64,000 nt of DNA from contig NZ_MPVN01000003.1 in the NCBI RefSeq assembly GCF_001955535.1, forward strand, positions 582,053 to 646,052, in the 5' to 3' direction. This DNA comes from Paenibacillus sp. FSL H7-0326. GTDB lineage: Bacteria > Bacillota > Bacilli > Paenibacillales > Paenibacillaceae. The notes under the pieces are model-generated. The model was not told the origin of the DNA. It saw only the letters and a program-made list of their open reading frames with translations, and did not search any database. A program made the position numbers and the translations under genes. Each line of letters starts with the position of its first letter. Position 1 is the first letter of the stretch. Positions 18,393 to 26,351 of this stretch are shown piece after piece.

Positions 18393-18412
18393 ATACTTGC
18401 ATATTACAAATA
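18393..18412. promoter_or_regulatory. MarR-type operator 2
   Basis: ATACTTGCATATTACAAATA, the counterpart of operator 1 in inverted orientation. It lies 22 nt before the monooxygenase start codon. Confidence 0.65.
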
Positions 18413-18434
18413 AAAAATAAGTGAGGTATGTGAA

Positions 18435-19829
18435 ATGAAGGAAATCCAATTCAAACAGGTTCAGAACAGTTGTTGTGCTCCTGAAACCAAGCAAGATTTA
18501 GTGAAGCCGGACAGTAACCTGTTCACCAATCTTCCTGTTGCCATCATTGGAGCCGGTCCGATCGGACTTGCTGCAGCTGCACACCTTATTGAAAGAGGAG
18601 AACGTATTATCATCTTTGAGTCGGGATCTGAGGTTGGAAGTCATATTAAGGAGTGGGGGCATGTACAATTATTTTCCCCTTGGCAATATAACATCGACAA
18701 AGCAGCGGCTAGATTACTCGAGAAAACGGATTGGGAAAGACCAAATGATGATGATTTACCTACAGGTAAAGAGCTTTTGGAGCAGTATCTATATCCACTG
18801 TCCCGATTGCCTGAAATAGAGTCCAACCTAAAGCTAAATGCAAAAGTAACAGCAGTCAGCAAAAAAGATATGGATAAAATGAAAACCTTAGGGCGTGAAA
18901 GCCAGCCATTCATTGTATTCGTGGAGGAAAACCAATTAACAACCCTGTATGAGGCAAAAGCAGTTATTGATGCGACAGGCACGTGGGGGAAAGCGAATCC
19001 GATCCATAGCAGCGGGATATGGACGAAAGAAGAAGGAGACCTTAAAGAACATATTTTTTACGGAATTCCTGATATTACAAACAGAGATGGAGAACGATTT
19101 AATGGTAAAAAAGTGGCTGTAATTGGAGGAGGGCATTCGGCAATCAATTCAATGCTGGAACTGTCTGAAGATCCAAATACGAAAATTTTCTGGATCATGC
19201 GGAAGAGTAAAGTAGGAAATGCGTATGGCGGGGAAGACAATGACCAATTGAAGGCTAGAGGTGCACTCGGAAGTCGAATTCATCGACTTGTAGATCAAGG
19301 TAGAATACAGGTCTTTACACCATTCCGTATTCATCAGTTGAAACAAGTGGATGGTAAAATCAATATTATCGGCATGAGCCTTGGTGGAGTAAAGCAAGTT
19401 GAGGGCATAGATGAAATTGTTGTGAACACAGGAAGTCGTCCGGATTTCTCGTTCTTAAGCGAGCTGCGACTGAATATCGATCCAACTACGGAGAGTGTAG
19501 AAACGCTAGCTCCACTTATTGATCCTAATGTACACAGCTGTGGAACGGTTCGTCCACACGGTGAAAAAGAACTTCGGCATCTGGAAAAGAACTTTTATAT
19601 GGCAGGCATGAAGAGCTACGGCCGAGCCCCAACCTTTCTAATGGCGACAGGCTACGAGCAGGTGAGATCCATTGCTGCATACCTGGCAGGAGATTACGAA
19701 GGCGCCGAAAAAGTAGAGTTGGAATTACCAGAGACTGGCGTATGCAGTATAAATAATGTATCCGATCAAGCTGAGGAGAGCTGCTGTTCTACAACACCTG
19801 CTGCTAAAGTGTCTTCATGCTGTAGCTAA
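18435..19829 (+). CDS. Flavin-dependent monooxygenase with cysteine-rich tail, possibly metalloid-related
   Basis: The 464-residue protein has an FAD motif (VAIIGAGPIGLAAAAHLIER), a second NADPH-type motif (KVAVIGGGHSAINSMLEL) and ATGYE near the C-terminus, as in flavin monooxygenases or thioredoxin-reductase-like enzymes. Both ends carry Cys pairs: QNSCCAPE, and SCCSTTPAAKVSSCCS at the terminus. Such tails are frequent in proteins of arsenic operons and could pass or bind As(III)/Sb(III). The MarR gene upstream shares an operator with it. I did not assign arsO/arsV because no other ars gene is present. A terminator follows. Confidence 0.75.
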   Translation: MKEIQFKQVQNSCCAPETKQDLVKPDSNLFTNLPVAIIGAGPIGLAAAAHLIERGERIIIFESGSEVGSHIKEWGHVQLFSPWQYNIDKAAARLLEKTDWERPNDDDLPTGKELLEQYLYPLSRLPEIESNLKLNAKVTAVSKKDMDKMKTLGRESQPFIVFVEENQLTTLYEAKAVIDATGTWGKANPIHSSGIWTKEEGDLKEHIFYGIPDITNRDGERFNGKKVAVIGGGHSAINSMLELSEDPNTKIFWIMRKSKVGNAYGGEDNDQLKARGALGSRIHRLVDQGRIQVFTPFRIHQLKQVDGKINIIGMSLGGVKQVEGIDEIVVNTGSRPDFSFLSELRLNIDPTTESVETLAPLIDPNVHSCGTVRPHGEKELRHLEKNFYMAGMKSYGRAPTFLMATGYEQVRSIAAYLAGDYEGAEKVELELPETGVCSINNVSDQAEESCCSTTPAAKVSSCCS

Positions 19830-19865
19830 GCTAGTGAAACTCAAATATATAAGATAATTTAGATG

Positions 19866-19890
19866 GGCCCGCCGGATGACGGGCCTTTCT
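19866..19890 (+). terminator. Terminator after monooxygenase
   Basis: GGCCCG pairs with CGGGCC around a short loop, followed by TTTCT. It is a weak U tract but well placed, 36 nt after the stop codon. Confidence 0.6.
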
Positions 19891-20035
19891 GATGTTCATT
19901 AGATTAGATTTTCGGAGCTCATTTTCTCGACTATCACGGCATCGAGCCACTCATCCCCTAACAGACTAGTATATAATTAACTTAGGAATACAATTTCAAC
20001 GAACTTTAAAATTAAAAATTAAGGAGAAAAGCTAA

Positions 20036-20736
20036 ATGAACTATGACTATAAAGCTGCTTTTTCGCAGACGGATATTACTCCCGATTTTCCTGTAGAAAT
20101 GATTGGCCATTCGCCTGAGAAGAATAAAGTAAATTAAATGGTATTCATTATCCATTGAGTGCTCAAGTAGTATTGTTTGAACATCAAAATGACCGCTATT
20201 GCTTGATTGCCATAGATAGCTTAGGCCTTACCACAGCTCTATCAAATGAATTACGTGAAAGGGTTGCGGAAGCATTGGACACTACTGCCGTTAATGTTAT
20301 GCTCAATTTTTCCCATACCCACTCGGCACCAGATCCTTTTTCGCCGCTTAATGGACAAAAATATTATTCGCTCCTATGTGATAGAGTGGTTTCCTGTGTA
20401 AAGGAATCGCTAGTAAATTTACAGCCATGCCTCGTCTCCTGGTCAGTTGGTGAAACAGATATAGGTGAAAACCGGCGGGACGGGTGCAGCGTTGTGGATA
20501 AGCGACTTGGAGCATTGCAATTTGTTAATGCTACTACTCAAAAATCGATTGTGATGCTATTACGGGTTGTGCACATGCCATTGCCTGCGTTTGTAGTGAA
20601 GGCGAAAAAAGATGGGGCTTCGAAGGCCGCAACTGTTGTTCCGAATGGTCCTTTTAAGATTAAACAAGGGCAAAAAGGGAAGCTCTCGAAGGCCCGCCAC
20701 ATGGCAGCCCTTCGCTATGCAATCGAGAGACGATAG
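20036..20736 (+). pseudogene. Broken ceramidase-like (neutral/alkaline non-lysosomal) gene, chimeric 3' end
   Basis: After AAGGAG, ATG 20036 opens YKAAFSQTDITPDFPVEMIG, the start of the ceramidase-like N-terminal fold. A frameshift near 20137 brings a stop. The frame continues in another register with GIHYPLSAQ, LIAIDSLGLT and LNFSHTHSAPDPF, which contains the zinc-site HTH of this family. After residue 150 the sequence changes to an unrelated basic stretch (FVVKAKKDGASKAATVV, KLSKARHMAALRYA). The gene is frameshifted and truncated, so the product is almost certainly inactive. Confidence 0.7.
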
Positions 20737-20799
20737 TTCAGAACAACAAAGGGTCAGCTGATTAAGGAGGTTTGAGGTAAAGGGAGGATAGCGGGGCGA

Positions 20800-21675
20800 T
20801 CACTCCTGCTGGAATAATGCTTTTCCTTGCCTTTCTACCCAATCCTCAAAATTCATAAGCTTTGGGTGCAAATTACGCAGTAGTTTAATATCCACTTCAT
20901 ATCCTTCACCATTTAACCATTCGTATAAATCGGCTAATGTTTCATTATTTTTCCGAACTGTCTCAATAGAAAGATGAACATAGCTAATAGAACGACCGGT
21001 TGCCTTAGCAATTGCTGCGGCGATATTGGGTGGAGTTAGAGCATCACCGGCAATTTCGATAGTCTTTCCCAAAAATACATCCGGATGCCTGAAGGAAATT
21101 TTTACGAAAACGCCAATGTCTTCGACAGCAATAAGTTTGACAGGAATATCTGGTTTAATCGCTTCTGTTAACGTACCATTCTGAATCCCAAACAATGAAT
21201 TTGCATAATTTTCCATAAAACTTGAAGGTCTCAATATTGTTGCAGGAAGACCCAGTTTTTTTATATATTTTTCGATTTCCCACTTGGCGAGATAACGAAA
21301 GCGAGCCTGTTTGTCTGCACCGCTAACCGATGAATAGACAAAGTGGCGAACTTGTGCAGCTTTCGCCGCATCGGCAACGTTTTTACCCATTCGTAATTCT
21401 TTTTCGGTAGCTGCATCGCTCGGATTCCATTCAGGAGGCTGCACACTGAAAACTCCGTACACTCCTCGCATAGCTTCATCTAAAGAATTGCGATTCTCCA
21501 TGTCCCCCTGGAAAAGTTGTGCTCCAGCCTGAGCTATGATTTTGGCTGTTAAACTTGAGGGGTCCCGGGTTAATGCTCGTACTTGCCAACCGTCTTCAAG
21601 TAATTGTCTCGTAGCTGCACCACCTTGTTGACCAGTAGCTCCAATCACTAAAATACTCCTATTATAACCAGACAT
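20800..21675 (-). CDS. NmrA-like NAD(P)-binding oxidoreductase
   Basis: The protein has 291 residues. ILVIGATGQQGGAATRQLLE is the Rossmann loop of the atypical SDR/NmrA group. DMENRNSLDEAMRGV, FVYSSVSGAD and ILRPSSFMEN are further family segments, and the catalytic Tyr-Lys pair is not conserved in the usual form. Such proteins act as quinone reductases or redox sensors. AGGAGGAAGTTT before the ATG at 21675 sets the start. It is divergent from an HxlR regulator with a palindrome between them, a common redox-sensing arrangement. Confidence 0.87.
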   Translation of the reverse strand: MSGYNRSILVIGATGQQGGAATRQLLEDGWQVRALTRDPSSLTAKIIAQAGAQLFQGDMENRNSLDEAMRGVYGVFSVQPPEWNPSDAATEKELRMGKNVADAAKAAQVRHFVYSSVSGADKQARFRYLAKWEIEKYIKKLGLPATILRPSSFMENYANSLFGIQNGTLTEAIKPDIPVKLIAVEDIGVFVKISFRHPDVFLGKTIEIAGDALTPPNIAAAIAKATGRSISYVHLSIETVRKNNETLADLYEWLNGEGYEVDIKLLRNLHPKLMNFEDWVERQGKALFQQE

Positions 21676-21742
21676 AAACTTCCTCCTAAATGAATTGGTT
21701 TGGGTGTGAGTAAAGCAATATAGCATCTAATAAGCCCTGGTG

Positions 21743-21768
21743 AAATTGTAATTCATGAATTATAATTT
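21743..21768. promoter_or_regulatory. 26-bp palindrome, probable HxlR operator
   Basis: The dyad centred on TAATTCATGAATTA extends over 26 bp with one mismatched pair. It lies between the divergent NmrA-like and HxlR genes. Confidence 0.75.
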
Positions 21769-21820
21769 TATAAGGAGGCACTTTTTTTAGTTCTACTAAC
21801 AAAATGTAATTAGCTTTATT

Positions 21821-22183
21821 ATGAAAGAGTGTGATTGCTTGAGGAGAAATGAAGAGCAAAAATGTTTTGTCGCGGTTAATGAGGCATTACAGGTGATTCA
21901 TAATAAATGGGCATTTCAGGTTATTACTCAACTATATTATAGCCGCCAACGATTCAATCAACTGAGACGAAATGTCGGAGATCTAAGTGTTAAATCTTTA
22001 ATCGATACTTTGCGGCATTTGGAACAATTGCAAATCGTTAATCGCGAAGTGTACCCTACAATACCCGTAAGCGTGGAATATTCCTTAACGGAAAAAGGTA
22101 AGGAATATAGAAAAGTACTGCTTCAAATGCGGGAGTGGGGAGAAAAATGGATGCTTGATTCTGAAAATGCAGAAAGACAGTAA
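21821..22183 (+). CDS. HxlR family transcriptional regulator
   Basis: The 120-residue winged-helix protein has the HxlR hallmarks: LQVIHNKWAFQVITQLYYS, RFNQLRRNVGDLSVKSLID, VEYSLTEKGKEY and a final LREWG-like helix (MREWGEKWM). Cys residues near the N-terminus (CDCLRR, KCFV) could give redox or electrophile sensing as in HypR/YodB types. It presumably controls the divergent NmrA-like gene through the palindrome at 21743-21768. Confidence 0.9.
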   Translation: MKECDCLRRNEEQKCFVAVNEALQVIHNKWAFQVITQLYYSRQRFNQLRRNVGDLSVKSLIDTLRHLEQLQIVNREVYPTIPVSVEYSLTEKGKEYRKVLLQMREWGEKWMLDSENAERQ

Positions 22184-22335
22184 GAGACCCCGTAGACCAG
22201 GAAAACATGAAGGCATGGCGAAATAGAAGGGGAAGTTACCATCCCATATCCATCTATACTGCACGCATTCTCCATTAACCAATAATTATTTCAAGTGCTA
22301 ATATTTACAAAATAAAATATTTAATCAGTAAGTAT

Positions 22336-22593
22336 CTATAAGGGACTTTTTGATTCCTTATAAAATAAAATGCCGATTACTGTAGCACCTACTGTCCCAA
22401 TTCCAGTCCATACTGCGTAAGCAACAGACAGTGGGATTTGTTCTAGGGACATACGTAAAAGCGACAAACTGATGATAAATCCTCCAATGAGAATGATGTA
22501 GGTAAACCAGCTACCCTTTTCTGATACCTTCCTTAATCCAACAACTCTAACAATTTCAATTAAGCCTGCTAGAATCAAATATACCCAACTCAA
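22336..22593 (-). pseudogene. SMR-family efflux subunit, C-terminally truncated
   Basis: The 85-residue sequence matches small multidrug resistance proteins through three membrane helices: MSWVYLILAGLIEIV with the conserved Glu14-type residue, YIILIGGFIISLSLL, and VAYAVWTGIGTVGATVIGIL. It stops after FYKESKSPL, so the fourth helix (about 20 residues) is missing. The start overlaps the end of the partner gene, as in paired SMR systems. A truncated transporter is unlikely to work. Confidence 0.7.
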
Positions 22594-22921
22594 TTATTTC
22601 TTTCAAAAGGCTGATTGTTTCTTGAAACAATGCGAAATCAACAACTACCATCCCAACTACACCAATACCCGAAAATACTGCATAGGAGGTACCAACACCT
22701 AATTCCTTTACGGATTTAATGAGCAAATCAAAACTAATAATTAGCACAACCGATATCTCTTCGGTTACTGACTCTTTTTTAGATTCTGCACCTGCTTTTT
22801 TCTTTTTTGGAAATATAGTCTCTATTATCTCTAATATTAGATGAATAATTAGAATCGGTTTCCATATAGCACTAATGTTGTTAGCTATGCTATTTTTGTA
22901 AATGTTTACTCCGTGGTTCAA
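22556..22921 (-). pseudogene. Degenerate partner SMR-family subunit
   Basis: The second half (LLIKSVKELGVGTSYAVFSG, GVVGMVVVDFALFQE) is clearly an SMR helix 2-3 region, but the N-terminal half is a Lys-rich stretch (IFPKKKKAGAESKKESV) in place of the first helix and its essential Glu. It overlaps the following SMR gene by 38 bp, the usual layout of heterodimeric pairs. It appears decayed. Confidence 0.6.
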
Positions 22922-23246
22922 GAAGTTATCCTTTATTTATTCCTTATAATCCACATTTCCCAATTCAGAAAGTGGCATAGCCCAAAATTCGAACCATCAA
23001 AATTTGGATTGGAATATACGTATGCTGCTCATAGTTATTCAAAATAAAAGAATCCGCTAGTAATGTGAAGTCAATCTACTTTCTTTAACAAAACTCCTGG
23101 GATGCTTCCCCACCAAACTACATATCCTGTTTGTAAAAACTAAGCCCTTTTGCTTTCTAAAGGAGAGGAAAGCTGAAGGGAAGCTCCTAGTTATTAAAAA
23201 AGCATCACTTTCACAGATCATAAAATAGCTAATGGCAATTTTCTTA
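22922..23246. other. Intergenic stretch without recognisable gene
   Basis: These 325 bases are AT-rich, have no ribosome site plus open frame, and show only short runs of no recognisable family. Confidence 0.5.
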
Positions 23247-23305
23247 TTGACAAAAATTGGTACAAAATCTACTATATTTATTGATTGATCTTGTCAATCA
23301 ATAAA
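23247..23305 (+). promoter_or_regulatory. Sigma-A promoter with downstream dyad operator
   Basis: TTGACA (23247-23252), a 17-nt spacer and TACTAT (23270-23275) form a good vegetative promoter. Directly after the -10 box, TTTATTGATTGA (23277-23288) and TCAATCAATAAA (23294-23305) make a perfect 12-bp inverted repeat across the likely start point. A repressor bound there would block initiation. The next gene starts 153 nt downstream. Confidence 0.7.
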
Positions 23306-23458
23306 TTATTCCAAAGTGAGGTGCTTGGTTGTATTGAAAAAATGAATCCACAGTGAAAGAACAGAAGCAGAATTCTTTATAAAGGAAAACGCCAAGCCGG
23401 GAGAGCAATTGTAGTTTGAAACAATAGGATTCATAAAAAGTAAAGTGAGGGAAATTAA

Positions 23459-24703
23459 ATGAAAACGTTGATGGGACAAAGCAACGTAGGCTTCTCCAAA
23501 ACAGGGCTGCAAAGAATGCGAGACGTGCTATCACGACATGTCGAGTCCGGGAAGATTCCTGGGTTTGTCGCCTTAATCAGCCGGAACGGTGAGACGCACG
23601 TCGAAGCAATAGGCACGATGTGCCATGACGGTGGCGCTCCAATGCGCCGGGACACGATCTTCCGGATGGCATCCACTTCCAAGATGGTTGGGGCCGCGCC
23701 AATAATGATCCTGCTTGACGAGTGTAAGTTGCATCTCGATGACCCAGTAGACCCATGGTTGCCCGAACTTGCTAACCGGCAGGTGCTGAAACAACCCAAC
23801 GGTCCGCTAGACGACACGGTGCCGGCGCGGCGGCCAATCACCGTTCGGGACTTGTTGACCTCTACGTTCGGGCTCGGAGTGGATATGACGTTAATGGGCT
23901 CTCCGATCCAAAACGCGATCTTCGAAAATGGATTATTTGACACGCCAGGGCAGGAGATGCCTGAGTCAGATGAGTGGATGCGTCGCTTGGGTACTCTTCC
24001 GCTATGCTACCAGCCCGGAGAGCGGTGGCAGTATCACATGAGCAACGAAGTGCTCGGCGTACTCGTTGCCAGGGTCACGGGTCAGACATTCGAAGGGTTC
24101 CTGCGCAAACGCATCTTTGAACCGCTGGGGATGAAGGATACCGGCTTCTACGTTCCCGAAAGCAAGATTGACCGGCTGCCGCCCGCCTACGTCCCTGATC
24201 CGCAGACCGGTGAGTTCATAGTATGGGACGAGGGTGCAGGCGGACGCTACAGTAAGCCTCCGGCATTCCAAGCAGGTGGAGGTGGGTTGTTGTCAACCGT
24301 CGACGACTATCATGCGTATTTACAGATGCTGCTAAACCAAGGGATGCACGGGACCGAACGGATCCTGTCCCGGCCTGCTGTCCAGCTGATGACCACTAAC
24401 CGCCTTACGCCCGAGCAACAAGCATTCCGAGACGACTTAGCAAAAAACAATGTCCATTTGTCACATGGCCAAGGGCAGCACGGCGGCTGGGGCTTCGGGA
24501 TGGCGGTACGCACCTACCGCGGCGACTATGCATCCATCGGTCAGTTTGGCTGGGACGGCGGAACCGGCACCTCGGCTTATGCCGACCCGGATAAACAACT
24601 CACAGGAATCCTGCTTACCCAGGTCGGTATGTCCACCCCGGATTCGGCGCATCTTATCCACGACTTCTGGACCATGGTCTATCAGGCAATCATCGAAGAC
24701 TAG
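23459..24703 (+). CDS. Serine hydrolase, beta-lactamase class C/esterase family
   Basis: The 414-residue protein has the catalytic Ser72-x-x-Lys75 in MASTSKM and a Tyr in WQYHMSN in place of the usual YxN. DGGTGTSAYADP near the C-terminus is the likely third motif. No signal peptide is visible, so it is probably a cytoplasmic esterase or peptidase rather than a resistance beta-lactamase. The gene is clearly richer in G+C than its surroundings and prefers GC-ending codons, suggesting transfer from a high-GC donor. The start follows GTGAGGGA. Confidence 0.85.
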   Translation: MKTLMGQSNVGFSKTGLQRMRDVLSRHVESGKIPGFVALISRNGETHVEAIGTMCHDGGAPMRRDTIFRMASTSKMVGAAPIMILLDECKLHLDDPVDPWLPELANRQVLKQPNGPLDDTVPARRPITVRDLLTSTFGLGVDMTLMGSPIQNAIFENGLFDTPGQEMPESDEWMRRLGTLPLCYQPGERWQYHMSNEVLGVLVARVTGQTFEGFLRKRIFEPLGMKDTGFYVPESKIDRLPPAYVPDPQTGEFIVWDEGAGGRYSKPPAFQAGGGGLLSTVDDYHAYLQMLLNQGMHGTERILSRPAVQLMTTNRLTPEQQAFRDDLAKNNVHLSHGQGQHGGWGFGMAVRTYRGDYASIGQFGWDGGTGTSAYADPDKQLTGILLTQVGMSTPDSAHLIHDFWTMVYQAIIED

Positions 24704-24954
24704 CACCGTGACCTCATGTGTAGTTTCATAATTTAGCAAATACAATACTTATTTTAATTTATAATGCTTAATATATATTCCTCAAATTTCTCAATGAAGT
24801 TGTTCCTTCATCAATCGCAACTAAACAAATATTTGCCTTTATCAATGAGCACAAATTCCTTACAATATGATAAGATTTCATCATAAAAGGCATTTAGTAA
24901 GATAGAGAATTTTTGAATCAATAATACATTAATTAAATTTTATAAGGTGTTATT
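24704..24954. other. AT-rich intergenic stretch
   Basis: No gene is seen between the GC-rich hydrolase and repeat A copy 1; the composition drops sharply at the hydrolase stop codon. Confidence 0.5.
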
Positions 24955-25023
24955 AAACTAACGGGACACGTTAGTTGAAAACAGTGTAGAGCAGTTTGCC
25001 GCCGGGCAGCTGCTCCTTTTTTT
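24955..25023. repeat. Dispersed repeat A, copy 1, with terminator-like hairpin
   Basis: AACTAACGGGACACGTTAGTT forms an inverted repeat (ACTAAC/GTTAGT). It is followed by GAGCAGTTTGCC, GGCAGCTGCTCC and a T run. Related copies lie at 41501, 47608, 50580 and 63853. Confidence 0.8.
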
Positions 25024-25068
25024 AAGAGCGTGCCCAGCTAAGCACGCATCTTCGGAGAAAGGGACGTT

Positions 25069-25385
25069 GCAGACGACCTGCTTGAAAAGATACTAAGCAG
25101 AGACAATCTGAATAAAGCCTACAAGCAGGTCAGAAGCAATCATGGGGTGCCGGAAATTGACGGGATGACCGTCGAAGCGGCACTGCCGTGGCTGCGAGAG
25201 AATAGAGACGAGCTCTTGCGAAGCATCCGGGAAGGCAATTCAATCCAAGTCCAGTGCGGCGTAAAGAGAGATTTCCAAACCCGATGGGAGCGGCGTAAGG
25301 AAGCTAGGCATCCCTACCGTTCAAGCGATAGGGAAAGTGAAAGCTTTGCGGAAAAGGGTTCCAGCCACGCGAACGGTTATGCAAG
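25069..25385 (+). pseudogene. Group II intron reverse transcriptase/maturase relic
   Basis: The frame reads DDLLEKILSRDNLNKAYKQV, then EIDGMTVEAALPWLRENRDE, the start of bacterial LtrA-type RTs. A frameshift follows near 25250. The next frame reads KPDGSGVRKLGIPTVQAIGK, the conserved RT segment. Everything past this, including the YADD catalytic box, maturase and endonuclease domains, is missing. Repeat A ends just upstream. Confidence 0.85.
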
Positions 25386-25631
25386 TATTGATATATACAC
25401 ATGTGGGAGGTATGTTCAACCAAAGTTAGCAATTCAGCACCTGTATTCATCTTTAGAGGCAAAATATAATAACTGTAGAGAACTCATAAGAGGCATAAAA
25501 TCTAGTAAGTTGTAAACAACCAGTACTTTTTATCGAACAAACATTAACCCAAGGTCAATTAGGGCACGATGAAAATGATCAAAGTTTTTCGAATCAGATA
25601 GTAATCGATGTTATTCATATTGAGAGTTTCA

Positions 25632-25685
25632 TTGACAAGTAAACGATCGTTCACTATAATTACAATTAGTAAACGATCGTTTACT
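25632..25685 (+). promoter_or_regulatory. Consensus promoter with two TetR palindromic operators
   Basis: TTGACA (25632-25637), a 17-nt spacer and TATAAT (25655-25660) form a perfect consensus promoter. The spacer is filled by AGTAAACGATCGTTCACT (25638-25655). A second copy, AGTAAACGATCGTTTACT, lies at 25668-25685 over the transcript start. Repression by the TetR protein encoded downstream is strongly suggested. Confidence 0.9.
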
Positions 25686-25703
25686 ACAATGGAGGTTGCA
25701 TTA

Positions 25704-26315
25704 ATGATTGATACAAAGGAAAAAATACTGATTACATCATTGCACCTATTTGCAAAAGATGGCTATGAGGCTGTTTCTGTCAGTACCATAGCAGGAGAAC
25801 TAGGAATGTCAAAAGGTGCATTATATAAGCATTATAAAAACAAGCGAGATATATTTGAGTGTATTGTGGATCGTATGTACCAAAAAGACATAGAGCGTGC
25901 ACAAAAATATGAATTACCAGATGAAACCTTTGATAAAGCCCCGATGACTTATCGCAACGCTTCTATCGATAATATAAAGGGATTCATTGAATCTCAATTT
26001 CACTTTTGGACAGAGGATGAATTTGCAAGTGATTTTCGGAGAATGCTGACACTTGAGCGATATCGAAGCCCTGAGATGACTGATTTATATCAAAAGATCT
26101 TAACGAGTGGCCCAGTCAGCTATATTGAAGACTTGTTTCAAGAAATGATGGATCAAAGTATTTTAAATATCAGTAACCCAAAGCAACTTGCAATTGAGTT
26201 TTATGCTCCGTTTTATCTACTAATAAGCATTTCAGATGAACTCACTAATAAAGATGAAGTAACGGTTCTCTTTTTGGAGCATGTGGATAAGTTTTTGAAA
26301 AGAAACGTTACGTAG
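25704..26315 (+). CDS. TetR/AcrR family transcriptional regulator
   Basis: The 203-residue protein has the N-terminal HTH FAKDGYEAVSVSTIAGELG then SKGALYKHYKNKRDIFECIV, and a helical ligand-binding domain (FRRMLTLERYRSPEM). ATG 25704 has GGAGG 8 nt upstream. Operators overlapping its promoter indicate autoregulation. The next gene, an RsgA-like GTPase, begins about 36 nt after the stop without an intervening terminator and may be part of its regulon. Confidence 0.92.
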   Translation: MIDTKEKILITSLHLFAKDGYEAVSVSTIAGELGMSKGALYKHYKNKRDIFECIVDRMYQKDIERAQKYELPDETFDKAPMTYRNASIDNIKGFIESQFHFWTEDEFASDFRRMLTLERYRSPEMTDLYQKILTSGPVSYIEDLFQEMMDQSILNISNPKQLAIEFYAPFYLLISISDELTNKDEVTVLFLEHVDKFLKRNVT

Positions 26316-26351
26316 CAGGATAAAACTAAGCCGCTATAAATGGGGTTAGGT

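Noticed and set aside
23459..24703. Calling the serine hydrolase a true class C beta-lactamase
   Set aside because: It lacks a signal peptide and the canonical YxN motif; an esterase or peptidase of the same fold is more likely.
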